From Eopsaltria australis (Eukaryota > Chordata > Aves > Passeriformes > Petroicidae), in contig JAVTVJ010000224.1 of assembly GCA_034509425.1 (NCBI GenBank), positions 186,001-250,000 of the forward strand: a DNA stretch of 64,000 nt, given 5' to 3'. Each line of letters begins with the position of its first letter. The stretch's first letter is position 1. The notes beneath the pieces are model-generated. The model was not told where the DNA came from. It saw only the letters and a program-made list of their open reading frames with translations, and searched no databases. Below, piece by piece: positions 13,001 to 25,272 of this stretch. The translations under genes were made by a program, and so were the position numbers.

Positions 13001-15504
13001 TGCCAAGTGACCATGAAGTAAGTACAGCTATGTAACGAACTTAAAAGGAAAAGTATGGATTGAATCAGAATTTCAAAGACACATACCTTTATGACTACAG
13101 AAGCAAGGAATATTTATAAAGACAATAAAAATACATTTTGCAAAGGTGACATACCAAAGCAACACTTAAAAACTTCTTTTTAAAAATCAAAGATGACACA
13201 TATCTTAAAATAACTGTCACAAAATTCTTTATCCTTCAGACATTTTTTGAAAGCTTCCAGCACCTTTATACCTAAGCACTGTGGTTCAGGCAAGCAAGGC
13301 CTTCTCTAAAGTAATTGGTTCCTTACTCTTCTCTCCTCCATCCCTGAGTGTGACTGTTTGCTTATCCTGCTCCAGAAATCTTACCACTATAATGCTGTAA
13401 TATCCAGTGACACCAACTGCTAGACATTAAAGCAAGTGTTGTGGTTCTAGCACATGGTTTGACTTTCTAAAGCATCTTCCCTTACCAATGCATCTGTGCA
13501 GCTCTGCAAACACTTTTGAAAGACACACACACAAAAAAACCCCAGCAAACCCAGGTGCCTGACTGCCATATTGACCTCTCAAGCTCAATCCATGCAATGC
13601 AAACTTGCACAACCTTGGGGCAATATCAGCTGCTGATAGGTGACCATCCTATCAAGTTTCAGAAGCCTGAAACAACTGTTCTGATTGAGGTTTCTGACAG
13701 TCCTTTCCTTGGGGACAAACACAATATTTCATATTATAAAAGACATCTGCTTTTTGCTCTGCTCAGAGTAGGTACAGAAATGTGTATGCATAGAAATACC
13801 TACACAGACAGGGAGAGACACGTGGGTAATTTATTCCTAGAAGAATCTTTATGTTTCACTCCACAGATTCCCAGAGGCCTGCCAAATTACATAGGAAGGG
13901 CTGATCCTGTCACACACTCTCACAGGGATGGATTCACACCTCAGGGGCCTGCAAAAACACCATGCTGAAGCACCAGTTTAAGAACCCTTTTCCTTATGCT
14001 GACAACAAAACATTATCAACCTTGGAATTTAGAAGGATATCTGTTTGCTGCCCAAAAGCATTTTAAAGTTGAAAACTGCTCAACTACTACATCAGTGACA
14101 CTCAAAGATGCACCTCATAGCTACCTGTGTTACCTTCTTGTGTTACCTTCCTGTAAAGCCTCTAATAACTTAAGCTTAGTGCAACAGGGTTTGTCCTTTC
14201 CAAATGTTCAGCTGCACTCTTTTAAGAATAAAAATCAAAACATGAGCACACTCAGAGCCAAATCAGCATGACACTATTCTGTTAGTAGCACTACTTGTAC
14301 TATTCCATACAATCAAAATCTTTCTGCTAAAGATAACTGGATCCAATTACATAGAAAAGTCCTGGACTTCTGCTCCTTTTCTTACTGATAGTTATGGGTG
14401 TGTGTATGTAAATCTGAAATGAAAACCATGGAGTGTTTGAAGTTAATTTAACATTAGCAGTATACTCCTATGCCATACCTCTGATGTTCAAGGCTTCAGA
14501 CTTTTTCTCTTTTTTCTTCTCAGACCCCTCTTCAGGGCTCTTTTGGTCATTTGGTGAATCACCTGCATTCAAAGAAGAAACGCTGTGTTGTGTATAAGTT
14601 CTACAAACAGAAAAAACATCAACCTTCTCAAAACCAACTTACTTCAAAGATGACAAGAAGAAAAACAAAAGCAAGCCAAAACATTTCCCATGCAGTTCCC
14701 TGGGCAACACCTCCCTCCCCCATCCCGAGGGGACACCCAGCAGCCTGGGGTAAAGTACAAGGTGAAAGAGGCGGCGGGTGCCTGAGTGAGCTCAGTGAAA
14801 CCCCCCGGGGCCCACGGGTGGCCTTGGGGCTCTGAAATGGCCCAGAGGATTGGGCCAACAGCTCGGCGGGTCCCGAGGGAAAATGAGAGGGAGAGAGGGG
14901 ATGGGGAAGGGCGAGAGGGATGCTGAAGGGAAGGAGGGGTGGGGAGAGATGCGGGACACGAGGGGAAGGCGAAGCGCAGCCGAAAGGCACCTGCTTCATC
15001 CGCCTCGCCGTTCGGGGTGCCCCCGGGCACGTCCCGCAGCGCGGCGGCCGCGGGCGGAGGGGTGGACGCGCGTCGCCCACGGCAGCAGGAGCCCCAGTCC
15101 TGGAAGACGAGGAGCCCCACGACGTTGACGGCGAGGCCGAGGGTGCCGACGATGAGCACCAGCTGGGCGTCGTCTATGGGCTCGGGCTGGGCGAGGCGGA
15201 GGACGGAGTCCACGAGGATGGTGAAGCAGAGCGCGGTGAGGAAGACGGCGTTGCTGAGCGCTCCCACCGCCTCGGCGCGGCTGTAGCCGTAGGTGGCGCG
15301 GGGACCGCGGCGGCTGCGGCGGGCGATGCGCCCGGTGGAGAGCCCCACGCAAAGGGAGATGAGGTCCGAGAGCATGTTGAAAGAGTCGGACACCAGCGCG
15401 ATGGAGTTGCCCAGGTATCCGGACACCAGCTCGGCCACGAAGAAGCCGACGGTGAGCACCAGCATGAAGATGAGGCGGCACGTCTTGCCCGAGTACCGCC
15501 CCAT
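9597..15504 (-). CDS. SLC30A10: SLC30A10, zinc-transporter-family (ZnT10) manganese exporter, four coding exons
   Basis: A cation diffusion facilitator that exports Mn2+ (and is related to Zn2+ exporters) across the plasma membrane; in people its loss causes hypermanganesemia. Coding exons are 14991-15504, 14479-14562, 10829-11065 and 9597-10072, all with GT-AG introns of phase 1, giving 1311 bases or 436 residues (human 485). The start is the conserved MGRYSGKTCRL in a GCCGCCATGG context. TM1-TM4 are in exon 1 (about residues 10-135). TM2 carries SDSFNMLSD, with Asn43 and Asp47 as in mammalian SLC30A10, where Asn43 is linked to Mn preference. TM5 has H204-V-M-G-D208. TM6 ends in LIKETSTILLQMVPKGV, followed by a cytosolic domain with VHEVHVWELASG. 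The cytosolic loop lacks the long His stretch of SLC30A1. The C-terminus has Cys-rich SPCISKACDSHLCC and ends TRF (human THF). Frame and splice sites are intact. Confidence 0.97.
10829..11065 (-). CDS. SLC30A10: SLC30A10 exon 3: TM5-TM6
   Basis: 237 bases, phase 1 to phase 1. It encodes GVLLHVMGDALGSVVVVVTA, with the TM5 HxxxD metal-site pair, then PCNWQCYIDPSL and TM6, ending NMQLL. Acceptor TTTGTTTCAG; donor GTAAGT. Confidence 0.97.
14479..14562 (-). CDS. SLC30A10: SLC30A10 exon 2: charged cytosolic loop
   Basis: 84 bases, phase 1 to phase 1. It encodes GDSPNDQKSPEEGSEKKKEK followed by SEALNIR, matching the human segment ending KKSEALNIRG. Acceptor GAATGCAG, donor GTATGG. It is too short to stand out as an open frame. 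Confidence 0.94.
14991..15504 (-). CDS. SLC30A10: SLC30A10 exon 1: start codon and TM1-TM4
   Basis: 514 bases, very GC-rich, ending phase 1 at GATGAAGCAG|gtgcc. It encodes MGRYSGKTCRL, TM1, TM2 with SDSFNMLSD, TM3, and TM4 ending LLVFQDW, followed by an Arg, Ala and Pro-rich loop. The frame stays open beyond both ends, but homology ends exactly at this ATG and this donor. Confidence 0.97.
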
Positions 15505-15800
15505 GGCGGCCGTGCGCTGCCAGCCGGTAGCGCTCCGCGCCAGCTCCGCCGCCCGCCCGCAATAAGTGCGGCCCGCCCGGCCCGGCCCGGCCCGCACAGC
15601 CCCGCCCGGGGGCACCGCCCCGCACCGCCCCGCCCCGGGCAGCGACGGTGGGGACCACGGAATCAACCAAACCTGGAAAAAACAGAAAATAGATGGGCCG
15701 CGGGGAGGCGCGGAGCCGGCGCGGCGGCGGGGGAAGCGCCCTCTCGGGCAAGCAGAGCTACCCGAGGTTGTCCTGCTTGCGCTCCTGCCGCCCCGAGACG
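15505..15800 (-). promoter_or_regulatory. SLC30A10: CpG-rich, TATA-less promoter region of SLC30A10
   Basis: Extremely GC-rich sequence with many CpGs runs from exon 1 up to about 15800. It has repeated GGCCC units (15576-15594) and several CCGCCC GC-box (Sp1-type) motifs between 15550 and 15640. I see no TATA box or clear metal-response element. The CpG-rich block ends shortly before a CR1 insertion. Confidence 0.7.
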
Positions 15801-15929
15801 GTGAAGTTCCAGCTACGGATCCGATAATTACGGTCCTTTGGTGCTTTATTGGCGACCAAAGTGCCAAACCAAAGGACAGAGTGCCATCTACTGAGCCAGC
15901 TCATTTTCAGCCACCAGCCTTTAAAGAGA

Positions 15930-16502
15930 TGTGTCAAAAAGCCAAACGAATCCTGGGCTGCATCCAAAGCAGCGGAGCCAGCAGGTTGAAGGTGATTCTC
16001 CTCTACTCTGCTCTGGTGAGACCCCACCTGCAGTTCTGCATCCCGATATGGTGACCCCAACATATGAAGGACATGGAACTGTTGGAGCAAGTCCAGAGGA
16101 GACCACAAAATTGATAGGAGGACTGGGGCACCTCACCCATGGAGACAGGCTGAGAATGTTGGGGGCTGTTCATCCTCGAGAAGACTGTGGAGACACCTCA
16201 TAGCAGCCTTCCAGTATCTGAAGAGGGGCTACAGGGAAGCCAAAGAGGGACCCTTCATCAGGAATGGTAGTTATAGAACAAGGAATAGTGGGTACAACTG
16301 AAAGAGACAAATTTAGAGTAGTGAGGCACTGGTACAGGTTGTCCAGAGGAGCTGAGGATGCCCCATCCCTGGCAGTGTTCAAAACCAAGCTGGATGGGGC
16401 TCTGGCCAACCTGGTCTAGTAAGAGGTGTCCTTACCCATGGCAGGGGTTGGAACTTGATCTCTAAGGCCCATTCCAACCCTTAACATTTTATGGGTCTAT
16501 GA
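15930..16502 (+). mobile_element. CR1-type LINE 3' fragment just upstream of SLC30A10
   Basis: It begins with CR1 ORF2 end sequence (CCTGGGCTGCATCCAAAGCA near 15951), continues through TCTGGTGAGACCCCACCTGC at 16013, and ends with the 3' tail AAGGCCCATTCCAACCC and ATTTTATGGGTCTATG at about 16500. It is in the plus orientation and starts about 430 bases upstream of the SLC30A10 start codon. It is closely similar to the corresponding part of the copy at 3.9-4.5 kb. Confidence 0.9.
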
Positions 16503-18019
16503 AAATAGCACCTTAGTGTGCACAAATCTATCACTACCCTACAAGAAAAATAACTGCATGCATTTTTTAACCTACAGGACAATCTACAAGAACCACGATA
16601 AGGGAGTAAACCTCTACCTTGTGTTTGTAGATGTTTTGCTGCTGTTGTTCTTAAGACAGCTCTTGGGAAAATGGCAGACCTGCTCACAAATGGAAAAAGG
16701 ACAGAGCTAGACTACTAATACATCATTTCTAATTGATGGGAACAACTAAAGGAGTTGCTGTGAAGTCAAATCATCCTCAACTATTGGGTTCTCAATATCA
16801 GAACTGGCCCCAAACCTAAAGTAAAATGTTATCCTGTGAAAGTTTGGAGCATGTCAGCTGTGCCAGAGGCAAACCAGTGCTGAGGTACCACTTCAGCAGC
16901 TACAATTCACACTGAAGTGCCACATCACACGTTTCACCACACCTGACAAAGCACCCACTGCTGTCAGATTTTAAACCAGCAAGGCCAGGGAACACTATCT
17001 TGTCCCACTTACCTAAGGCAGTCATTCTCTACAACCAGAAATACCTTTAGGACCTCGAGAATTTCCTCTTTGTTCTAACTCTGAAGCAATTGCGTAGTTA
17101 CTGCTGTTGATTGAGTTAAGCCCTTGCTTGAATACATCTTTGAAATGAGGCCTCTCCATTTCACCTAATCCTGTGCCCAAAACTCAAAATGTGTACTAAC
17201 CTCTGGAATGGACTTGAGTAGCCTTTCTCTCCTGCAAGGAATTAACACACAACTCCCAATTAACCAGAGATTCACGCATTTGATACCCTTCAATATGCAA
17301 ATTAACAAATGCATAAAAATAAATTTATTGAAATTAACCTTGCCATAAAGATAAGCACAATTGTGGGAGAGGATAGAATAACTTACATCAACACACATTT
17401 CAGCTCTAGAATTACAACTACCAACATAAGAGATGTTTAATGATTGTGCCAAATCAAAAGCACATAGGTAGAACAAAAAGAACAAAAGTATGAGTTATAG
17501 GAAGTTAAACAGTCAGATACATATTTTAAAATGACAGACTGTATCTTCTTTACTATAATTAATGATAGAAAATTCTGCCTCTGGCACTTCATTTACAATA
17601 AACAAAAAAAAAAGGCAGCACTCTGAAGCCCAGTTAATTGCACCTTCATGGAACTGAAAGGAATTTCCAGTGGCTTTTATTTTAGGAAGACATATAATAC
17701 AGTAGTTGAAACATCATTAATCCTCCTGTGTAAAATATACATCAATCCTCCTTGTAAAGAAAATGTCATAGCCCTCAACTCACTTCAAAAGATGAAAATA
17801 CCACAGTTATTTTGAGGAAATAATGTTAAAAATACTGTTTTAAGCAAACAAGGCTGTGACTAAGTCCTCTGACATGGAGTACAATTACAGCTGACTCTCT
17901 GAAGGTCTCAGAAGCTGTTTGTGTTCAGAGCCTCAGCACTCTATCTGGTGATCCACTGATTATTCCTTCTGTCAAGCTCACACATCTCCATCTGCTTGTC
18001 ACGATACAGCCACACACTG

Positions 18020-18100
18020 ACACAGGAACAGCTCAGTGTCTGCTGGGTCAGACCACAGATCCATGTCTGGACTGCTTCCAGTTCCCATCTATACCTTTGG
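18020..18100 (+). mobile_element. Possible ancient CR1-like fragment
   Basis: The block CTGCTGGGTCAGACCACAGA followed by a diverged TCCAGTTCCCATCT resembles the old CR1 3' sequence common in reptiles and birds. It is short and strongly diverged, so the call is tentative. Confidence 0.3.
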
Positions 18101-18449
18101 GAGATGAGGGAACCAAACCTGCACAGTCTTCAAAACACAGGACAGATACAGAGAACAGAAGATACACAGATGCAGAACAGCAAAAGTCCTGACTGTCTCC
18201 TTTACTCCTTTGCCTGTGTGGTCTCACATTTGAGTCACTTGTCTGTTCTGAACATTTAGCACACATTTTTATGGAACTGATCATTTGCTCTGTTTCTCAT
18301 CTTCAGTCAGAGTTTAAACCCAGCTGGCAACTCAGTACCTCACAGCAGCTCATTCTCCCCCACCCCCAGAGATATGTGGAGGAGAATCAGAAAAATAAAG
18401 TAAAAAAACCTTACAGGTTGAGATAAGAACAGTTCCATAATTGAAACAA

Positions 18450-18516
18450 AGTAAAAACAAACAAAAAACAAAGTAATAAAAAACAAAACAAAACTAAAAC
18501 AAACCAAAACAAACCA
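18450..18516 (+). repeat. A-rich simple repeat (AAAAC-like units)
   Basis: Irregular AAAACAAA units over about 65 bases with no terminal tail of a recognisable element beside them. Confidence 0.7.
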
Positions 18517-20085
18517 AATACACAAATGATGCACAAGCAGTTGCTCACCACCCTCTGACTGATGCCCAGGTCATCCTCCAGCAGTGATCTATGACTCCTG
18601 GCCAGCTCCTCTCAGTTTATGTCCTGAGAATGACTCCGTGGTATGGAATATCCCTTTGGCCAATTCAGGTCCTGCCTGTCCTGGCTGTGCTCCCTCTCAG
18701 CTTCTTGTGCAGCTCCTCATTTTCACAGCATGGAAACCAAATCTCTGACTTAGAGTAAGCACTACTTAGCAACAGCTAAAGCGTCAGTGTACCATCAATA
18801 TTTTTCCCTGCTGAATGCAAAATACAATGCTGTACCAGTTTCTATGAAGAAAATGAACTATCCCAGCCAAAATCAGGATGTCTTCTGATCAGCTCTTCTT
18901 CCATGGAAGAGCCTTTCCCTTTGCACTATGGCTGATTGGGAACCTCTTGGAAATCCAAGCTTTTGCTCTTCTCATTATGCATCCAAGACTCCCTGTCCCT
19001 CTTCATCCAGGTGCCACAATCACTTCAAGACAAACGACTCCTAAAACTGCCAGGTGAGCAAAGTTACCCTAATCATTCTCATTCAATAAGTTGCTGCTTT
19101 CAATGAGAAGAATAATTAATTCAGGTGAATCTTCAGTATAAAGTGTGTGTTACCCCTGTAGCTTTGTAACACCTTAGTCTCCTTCCACATAGTCCAAAAG
19201 AAAACCATTATTCTGAACAAAGGCAACACTGACCCCTTTACCAGTGTTTTCACTCAGGATCTTCCCCTTTTTTGGGCACTGCCATTCTTCCTGCACCAAT
19301 TCACCTGCAGTATCAGAACATTTGGTCTCAAATCCAGGGAATCATATGTATGACTGCTCTGCAGTGTGCTTGGCACCCTTGTGTGTTTACACTGACTGTA
19401 GACATTCAACAGTAGAATGTTATGATTTCCCTTATTCATCCAATCCTGAGATGGCCTGAACAAGCTGAACATATTATTAAACAAAAAAACAACCTAAATA
19501 TCCCAGGCTCTCCACTTCTGACTATGCTGAGTTGGAACAAGTTCTTAGAAGGTACAGAAAAGGTTGTCCAGCACTTTAGTTTTCTGAATGATTTGCCAAT
19601 TTTAGTTTCAGCTACAATTCTGCTAGAAAAGCTGCAGTTTTCTCCTCCTAATCAGGAGCAGAACTTAGAAAAATTCTTCAGAACTCCTAAAATTATTGCA
19701 AACAAGAAAACTTTCCTTCTGCACCTCAAAGATGCAAAGCACTCCTCTGAGCTTCAGGAGTTCTGTGTATCAAGCTTTCAAAGTATACACAGCATATCAG
19801 TTTTCAACATGTAGCCATTGGCATCCAAAAGGCTGTACCCACCTGTGGCCATAAGGGGAAGCTTAGGTAACAGTAAAGTAGGGTGAGTATATATTGTATT
19901 TTCCCTTAATAGTCTTTCATCCTCCGAGTATTTTCAGCCCAAGTGAGTTTCTGAGCTAGATATCTGTGTCTAGTAGCCCTCAACAGATTTTTCTTTCATG
20001 TACTACTCCAGCCTCTCACTCACCAATGCAGACTTCAACATTAATTGGAAACAAGCTCCACACATCACCTCTCACGGTGTGAAGA

Positions 20086-20440
20086 ACCATAGGATAGTTT
20101 AGTTTGAAACCCCTCTGCCATGGGCAGGTTGCTCAAAGCCCCATCCAACCTGGCCAGGAGCACTTCCAGGGATGGGACATCCACAACATCTCTGAACAAT
20201 GTGCTCCAGCACCTCACCACCCTCAGAGTAAAGAATTTCTTCCTAATATCTAACCTAAACCTTCCCTCTGCCAGTTTAAAGCCATTCCCATTGTCCTATC
20301 ACTGCTCAGTCTTGTGAAAAGTCTCTCTCCTGCTCTCTTGTGGGCTCCTTTAGAAAATGGGAGGTGCTTTAAGCTCCCCCACAGCCTTCCCTTCTCCAGG
20401 CTGAACAACCTCAACTTTCTGAGTCTATTGCCTCTTTCTT
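20086..20440 (-). mobile_element. CR1-type LINE 3' fragment, minus orientation
   Basis: The plus strand shows the reverse complement of a CR1 3' end: CCATGGGCAGGTTGCTCAAA, CCCCATCCAACCTGGCC, TTCTTCCTAATATCTAACCT and CCATTCCCATTGTCCTATCA. The terminal ATAGGAT-like unit is at about 20090. Confidence 0.85.
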
Positions 20441-21931
20441 GTTTTGAATCTGAGTCCTACTAGTTTCACTTAACATGTTCTTGTTTCAGAAGACAGGACA
20501 AACATACAATGGCTACTGACCTTCCCTATGCCACTCTTGGTTTTGCAGATTTGTGTTAAATCCCCCTTAAGTTATTAATTTTCAAGGTGGCGAGTAAAAT
20601 CTACTTAATTCCTTCCAGGGAAGCCATTACCAGCCCTTAAAGTAAGGTATCTCTGTAATTATGAGATGTGACAACAATAGCAGCAGTAATGATGGTAATT
20701 TTCCTCTACTGCTAAATGAAAATAAGGTCACTCAGAGCCTCATACCTCTATAGAATTTGGACAGCAAAAAGAATCACGAAGAAAAGGAACTCACTATTAG
20801 TATTACTGTTAAGAGAGATGCGTCTTCATCCTGCTTGTCAAAGTCCTGTCAGAGATTACTTTTTAACCCATCATAAAAGCTGTTTACAAAAGACATTTCA
20901 GGAATGACCTGGAAGAAACTAGAGGATGAAAGAAGCCAACGCCCACATGCTGCTGTACGTAATAAAGGAGTTATGTCTCTTTAAGGCTGTGGGGGGGATA
21001 ATATTACATTTGTACTAAAAACTGAGGCTGATCCTGGGCACGTGACATTTAAAGGCAGCATCCTTAGCCTGAAATGCAATAGGTGGCTGGGAGAGGGCCT
21101 TGAAGCTTCATTCCAAGAAGACCTGGTGACAGCCTTGACTGTGAAGCTTGTGAAGCTTTTTTCTCTAAATTAGGAATGATGGACCAAATTCACAGCAAAT
21201 CTAAATGAAAACCACGTGGTTGGCTTCTGTCACAGATAAATTTGACCACAAAATGAAGAACAAAATAAACACCTGCCAACAGACCGAGTTGTGGAAGGTG
21301 GTTTTTTCCTCATTCCTTGCTCATTTTGTATCTCACACCTGCAAGAGGAAGATGGGGTTTCTTGTCATAGACTCAACAGTGGAATGGCTGGGAAGTCTTT
21401 AGGTCTGCTTCAATCCAGGGAGCAGAAGTCTAGACTAGCAAGACTACAGTAGTCTGGAGGAAAGCTTTATCTGTGCCCTTGGCAGAGTACAGAGGTGAAT
21501 GTTCCTGGGTTTTTGATCACAGCTGTGACAGTCCTGGGGAGAAACCCTGTACTGGAGTTTGGCCTGAAAACACATTTTTCATGCTCTCCTAAATTTCGTT
21601 TGAATACACTGGTAGGTCAATCTGAAATGATAAACCTGTGGGATTATTTTATTCCTAGATTGGAATGTCTTCTTTTTGTTATATTTTTTTCCTATTTTAA
21701 GATGGTTGTTCAGTTTTTCAGTTACAAATCACCATTCCCTGCACTTAATACACAGCATAAAGAAACTTTTTGCATACTTTAGGACATATCCAGTCAGTCT
21801 CTGCTCTATCACCTGGGTAAAGTTCCTGAAATACTTCAAATACTTCACTTTTTAAAAAAGTGTAGTTCTGTGATGTTTCTCATATAAATGTATGTGTGTG
21901 TACATTTATATCTATATATGATCTTTTCCAG

Positions 21932-22057
21932 GTAGCACAGCTCATTGCAAAGTACATGACAATGAGGAAGCCTCTCACTGACTTCATCGCTGTAAACTGC
22001 ATTGAGTCCTACTGCAAAAGCTTCATTTTCTTTATCAGCAGCATTTCTAGACTGAAG
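21932..22057 (+). other. Exon-like open segment of unknown family
   Basis: 42 codons flanked by a good acceptor (CTTTTCCAG) and donor (AAG|GTGATA), phase 0 at both ends. It would encode VAQLIAKYMTMRKPLTDFIA followed by VNCIESYCKSFIFFISS and ISRLK, a hydrophobic helical segment. I do not recognise a family. Upstream coding context is missing; a possible 31-base exon follows at 22687. It could be chance, a non-coding transcript exon or a remnant gene. Confidence 0.25.
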
Positions 22058-22686
22058 GTGATACCAGACTTATGCCTGTGTCAAACTCTCTGCAGAACAT
22101 CCAACTAAAACAATTGCAGTTAACGTATAATTCATGCCAGCCTTAAAAAACCCCATTGTATTGAAACTGTTTATGACTTTGAACTCAGCAATCTTACAGT
22201 CCTTTTATTTCCTTACAGCTCACCACAGATACTGTGATGTAACTCAGACAGTCTGCCCATGCCCTTACTATGAAATTGGTTCAAGGTTGAGAGCAAATGC
22301 AGATACCCAAAGTTCAGCAGCGCTAGCACTGTTGGAATCTAGGTTCAGAGAGTTTAATCTCACCTTTATGCTGTTGCATAAACCACCCAGGGATGCTTTG
22401 CTTGCTTTGCTCAAAGACTTCACTTTTTCATTCTGCACTTTCCATTTTGGACATGACATAGCCCTAAAACATTTGATTTTACTGGCTTTGATGCACATTT
22501 TTGTCATTGAAAACTAATGCTCAGATTATCTTCTGAAGCTTCTTTGAAGAGCATTCAAAATTCTGAAGAAAATTTAGTGAAGGACGTTGCTAAAAAAGTT
22601 TCACAGTCTCTTCCATTGTCTTTTTAAAGACTTTGTATTAGAGCTCCACCAAATATAAATTACCAGAAATCTGCTTGCCTTTGCAG

Positions 22687-22717
22687 TGGCTGCTCAAGAA
22701 AGCTTTGGAAAAATCTG
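22687..22717 (+). other. Possible 31-base mini-exon
   Basis: It lies between CTTGCCTTTGCAG and GTGAGTATAA, both strong splice sites. If it follows the phase-0 segment at 21932-22057, it would read WLLKKALEKS and end in phase 1. No family is recognised. Confidence 0.2.
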
Positions 22718-25082
22718 GTGAGTATAATTTGCCACACTAATAAACTAAAGAGGATCTTCAGTCTTACACATTTGATAAACACTTGAAAATACTTTGAGAG
22801 CATCCCTCAGCCTTTTTATTCCATTTGAGAAGACTACATCCAGCAAAGCCATAAAATCTAAATATTTAGTTACAGTAGGCTATGTTTACCTTCATGCCAA
22901 CACATTAACTCCTCTGGGATTTATGAACATAAATGCACAAGGCATACATCCCTGCATTTATGCATAATGTTTAGGAGTTCACAGTGCACTACAGAGGTAA
23001 CATAAATCCTGAGGATGAGGGTGCACTGTGTGACAGAACTGTCTTTTGGTGAACTCTAGTGCTATGCATTCTACAATATTGTGTATGAATGCAGCCAGGG
23101 GATGAATTGGCATGAAGAGTTTAGTGAAGAGTAGGTGCTTTCAGGGAAAAATAAAATCAAGCTGTCGAAAATACACTCAAAAGAGAGGCAACACAAAGTC
23201 ATGTTGATATGGAGAAATCGATTTTAGGCTTTTCGGGTGTGAAAAGCAGAGTAAGCCAGAGGTTTGTTGTCACAGGTGTTACACTCAGAGTTCCTTCTAA
23301 TTCCTTAAAAAGGTCTGAGTCATCATCACCTGGTGAAGTCTGACACACTTTCAGCAGTGCATTTGAGAAAAGAAACCTATTCCAACCAGGGAACTCATTT
23401 TTCTCTTCTTAAATGGGGTTCAATTAAGTGATCATGAAATTCTTCAGACTGACAGCCTAAGAAACCGAAATCCTTTGCTCTGGAACTTTAATTCCCAGGC
23501 CATTTTCCCACCAGCAGTACGTTTTTTGCATGTGTTGTATCAGAGAGCACTGCTACAAATATAATTATTTTTTGATACCTGCACACTTTAGCTCACTAGG
23601 TCTACACTGGGAAGGTCTGCAGCATTAAGATACAGACTAAACAGCCATTTATCTACTTCTTTTGGCCTATAAATGTTCTCACTTCCCCTGGGATTAGCAT
23701 GTTTGCACCAACAGATGTGAATGTTTAGTTCAGAATATTACAGCAACAAAGTCTTCCTAAGTCACCCAGCCAGTAAAGGTGAGTGCCTCTCCAATCACAC
23801 CAAGCCCGGAAAAAACATCAGCCTCGCAGCAAGCCTCAGAATAAACAAACTCACTCTGCATAGGTCCAGAAGGAGAAAGAAGGGATGTTTTCCATTTAAG
23901 TGACTGCTAGCTTACTCTCCAGCTCTCATCTGAGAGAGGCTGCTGGTGCACACTGAAAGAGGAGAATCAAGATCCAACAGTGACGCCACACCAAAAGCTC
24001 ACATACCTGCTAAATTGCAGAAACAGGGACATTCAATGCAAAAGGCACTTGCCTGCTAACACAGAATGGTTTTTATTTAATGAGCTGTGCCAAGACCATG
24101 AGGTCTCTCGTGAGAAGATGAGAGCTGTTTCTCCCAGTCTCAGACACTTTGTGGGTGGCTCAGTGTCAGGTGAGTAGGGCTGGGTGACATCTTTATTTCC
24201 TACTTCCCCCCACACCTCCCTGTACAGACCACAAGACAACAGAACAAATGTTTACTCCAGGTTAAATCTTTATTTCTTTTCTCAAGACAAACAAGAGAGA
24301 ATTGCTATGATCAGACTAATGTGGTGCTTTTCAAACTCTGGTCCCTCTAACAGTTTAAAATTGTGCATAAATGAGTAGGAGAGACAATTGCACTGACCTA
24401 CATGGAAAAGGGCAATTGGGTCTCTGCAAAACAGGCTTCTGTATTTTTGTGACTGATTGTAAGGTGCATGCCCAGTATTAAAATTGTCTGGTATTTATTA
24501 TGAGAGCATGATGTTATTTGTTTTCATCTGCTTCCTACTTTACCATGTTCTTCATCTTTGTGCCAAAACTTTCTGCATAAGATACAAGACCTTGAAAGTG
24601 TCAGCAAATTCTGGCTGAAGGTGCTCTGTCATTTCCAACAGCAACAGCAAGAAAATATTTTGTGAATTCCAATTTCTGGGAAAAGTTTCTTAGGGAAGCT
24701 TTAATATTTCTGCGTTTTAATAAGTATTTACTGGATTTTAAGCCAAAGCACTTATAATTCTGTGATGCCCTTTGCTATGGAAAGCCCAGCTGGCTCAAGC
24801 TCCTCTACGCAGCATTTCCTTTAGAAAGTGTAGAAATATTTTTATCCCTGTAGTGGCTGGTCTGGGCCAGCCTCAAAAGAAAGAAGAGGCGCATGTCCTC
24901 CCTGTTCTCTTGCTGACCTCTCCTCTTAGTCCTGACTTGGTGTGGGGAACTGCACTTGCTCTTGTCCCCACTTCTTAATCAAGTGCAAGAACAGACCTAG
25001 AGGATGCAGAGACCTTAATTCAACCTGGTGGGAAGAGAGAGCTGTTTACAGCTGGGAGAGGGGACAGCTGGAATTGAACAAC

Positions 25083-25272
25083 TGAGAGAGAGAGAGAGAG
25101 AGAGAGAGGGGCAAAGGGGAATGGCTGCAGATGAAGACTCAGGGAATAGGGCACATAGCAAAAGGGTAGCAAAAACCAGAAAAATGAAGGGTGAGGGACT
25201 GAAGAATAGGAGATGAGCAGCAAAAAAAAAAAAAACGAAAAAAAAAAAGAAAGAAAAAAAAGGGAGAGAAAA
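25083..25272 (+). repeat. (GA)n run and poly-A/G purine tracts
   Basis: A pure GAGA run at about 25083-25107 is followed at 25220-25272 by long A runs broken by single G or C. The minus-strand open frames over it (poly-Ser/Leu/Phe) are low complexity. Confidence 0.85.

Larger units (their letters stand above)
16503..20080. other. Non-coding stretch, no gene recognised
   Basis: AT-rich DNA. An AAAAC-rich low-complexity run lies at 18450-18515. Around 18020-18100 a short GTCTGCTGGGTCAGACCACA block resembles an old CR1-like 3' region, but this is weak. I see no exon with family similarity on either strand. Confidence 0.45.

Noticed and set aside
14920..15804. 294-codon open frame on the plus strand
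   Set aside because: It is antisense to SLC30A10 exon 1 and its CpG-rich promoter; low stop frequency is expected in such GC-rich DNA. The composition is Gly/Arg/Ala-rich with no family resemblance.
14644..15867. 407-codon minus-strand frame taken as one protein
   Set aside because: Only residues encoded by 15504-14991 match SLC30A10. The upstream extension is promoter, and the downstream part reads through the splice donor.
22134..22517. 127-codon plus-strand frame as a gene
   Set aside because: No recognisable family, no convincing splice sites that match its frame, and no codon signal that I can see. I kept only the neighbouring segment with proper splice sites as a tentative call.
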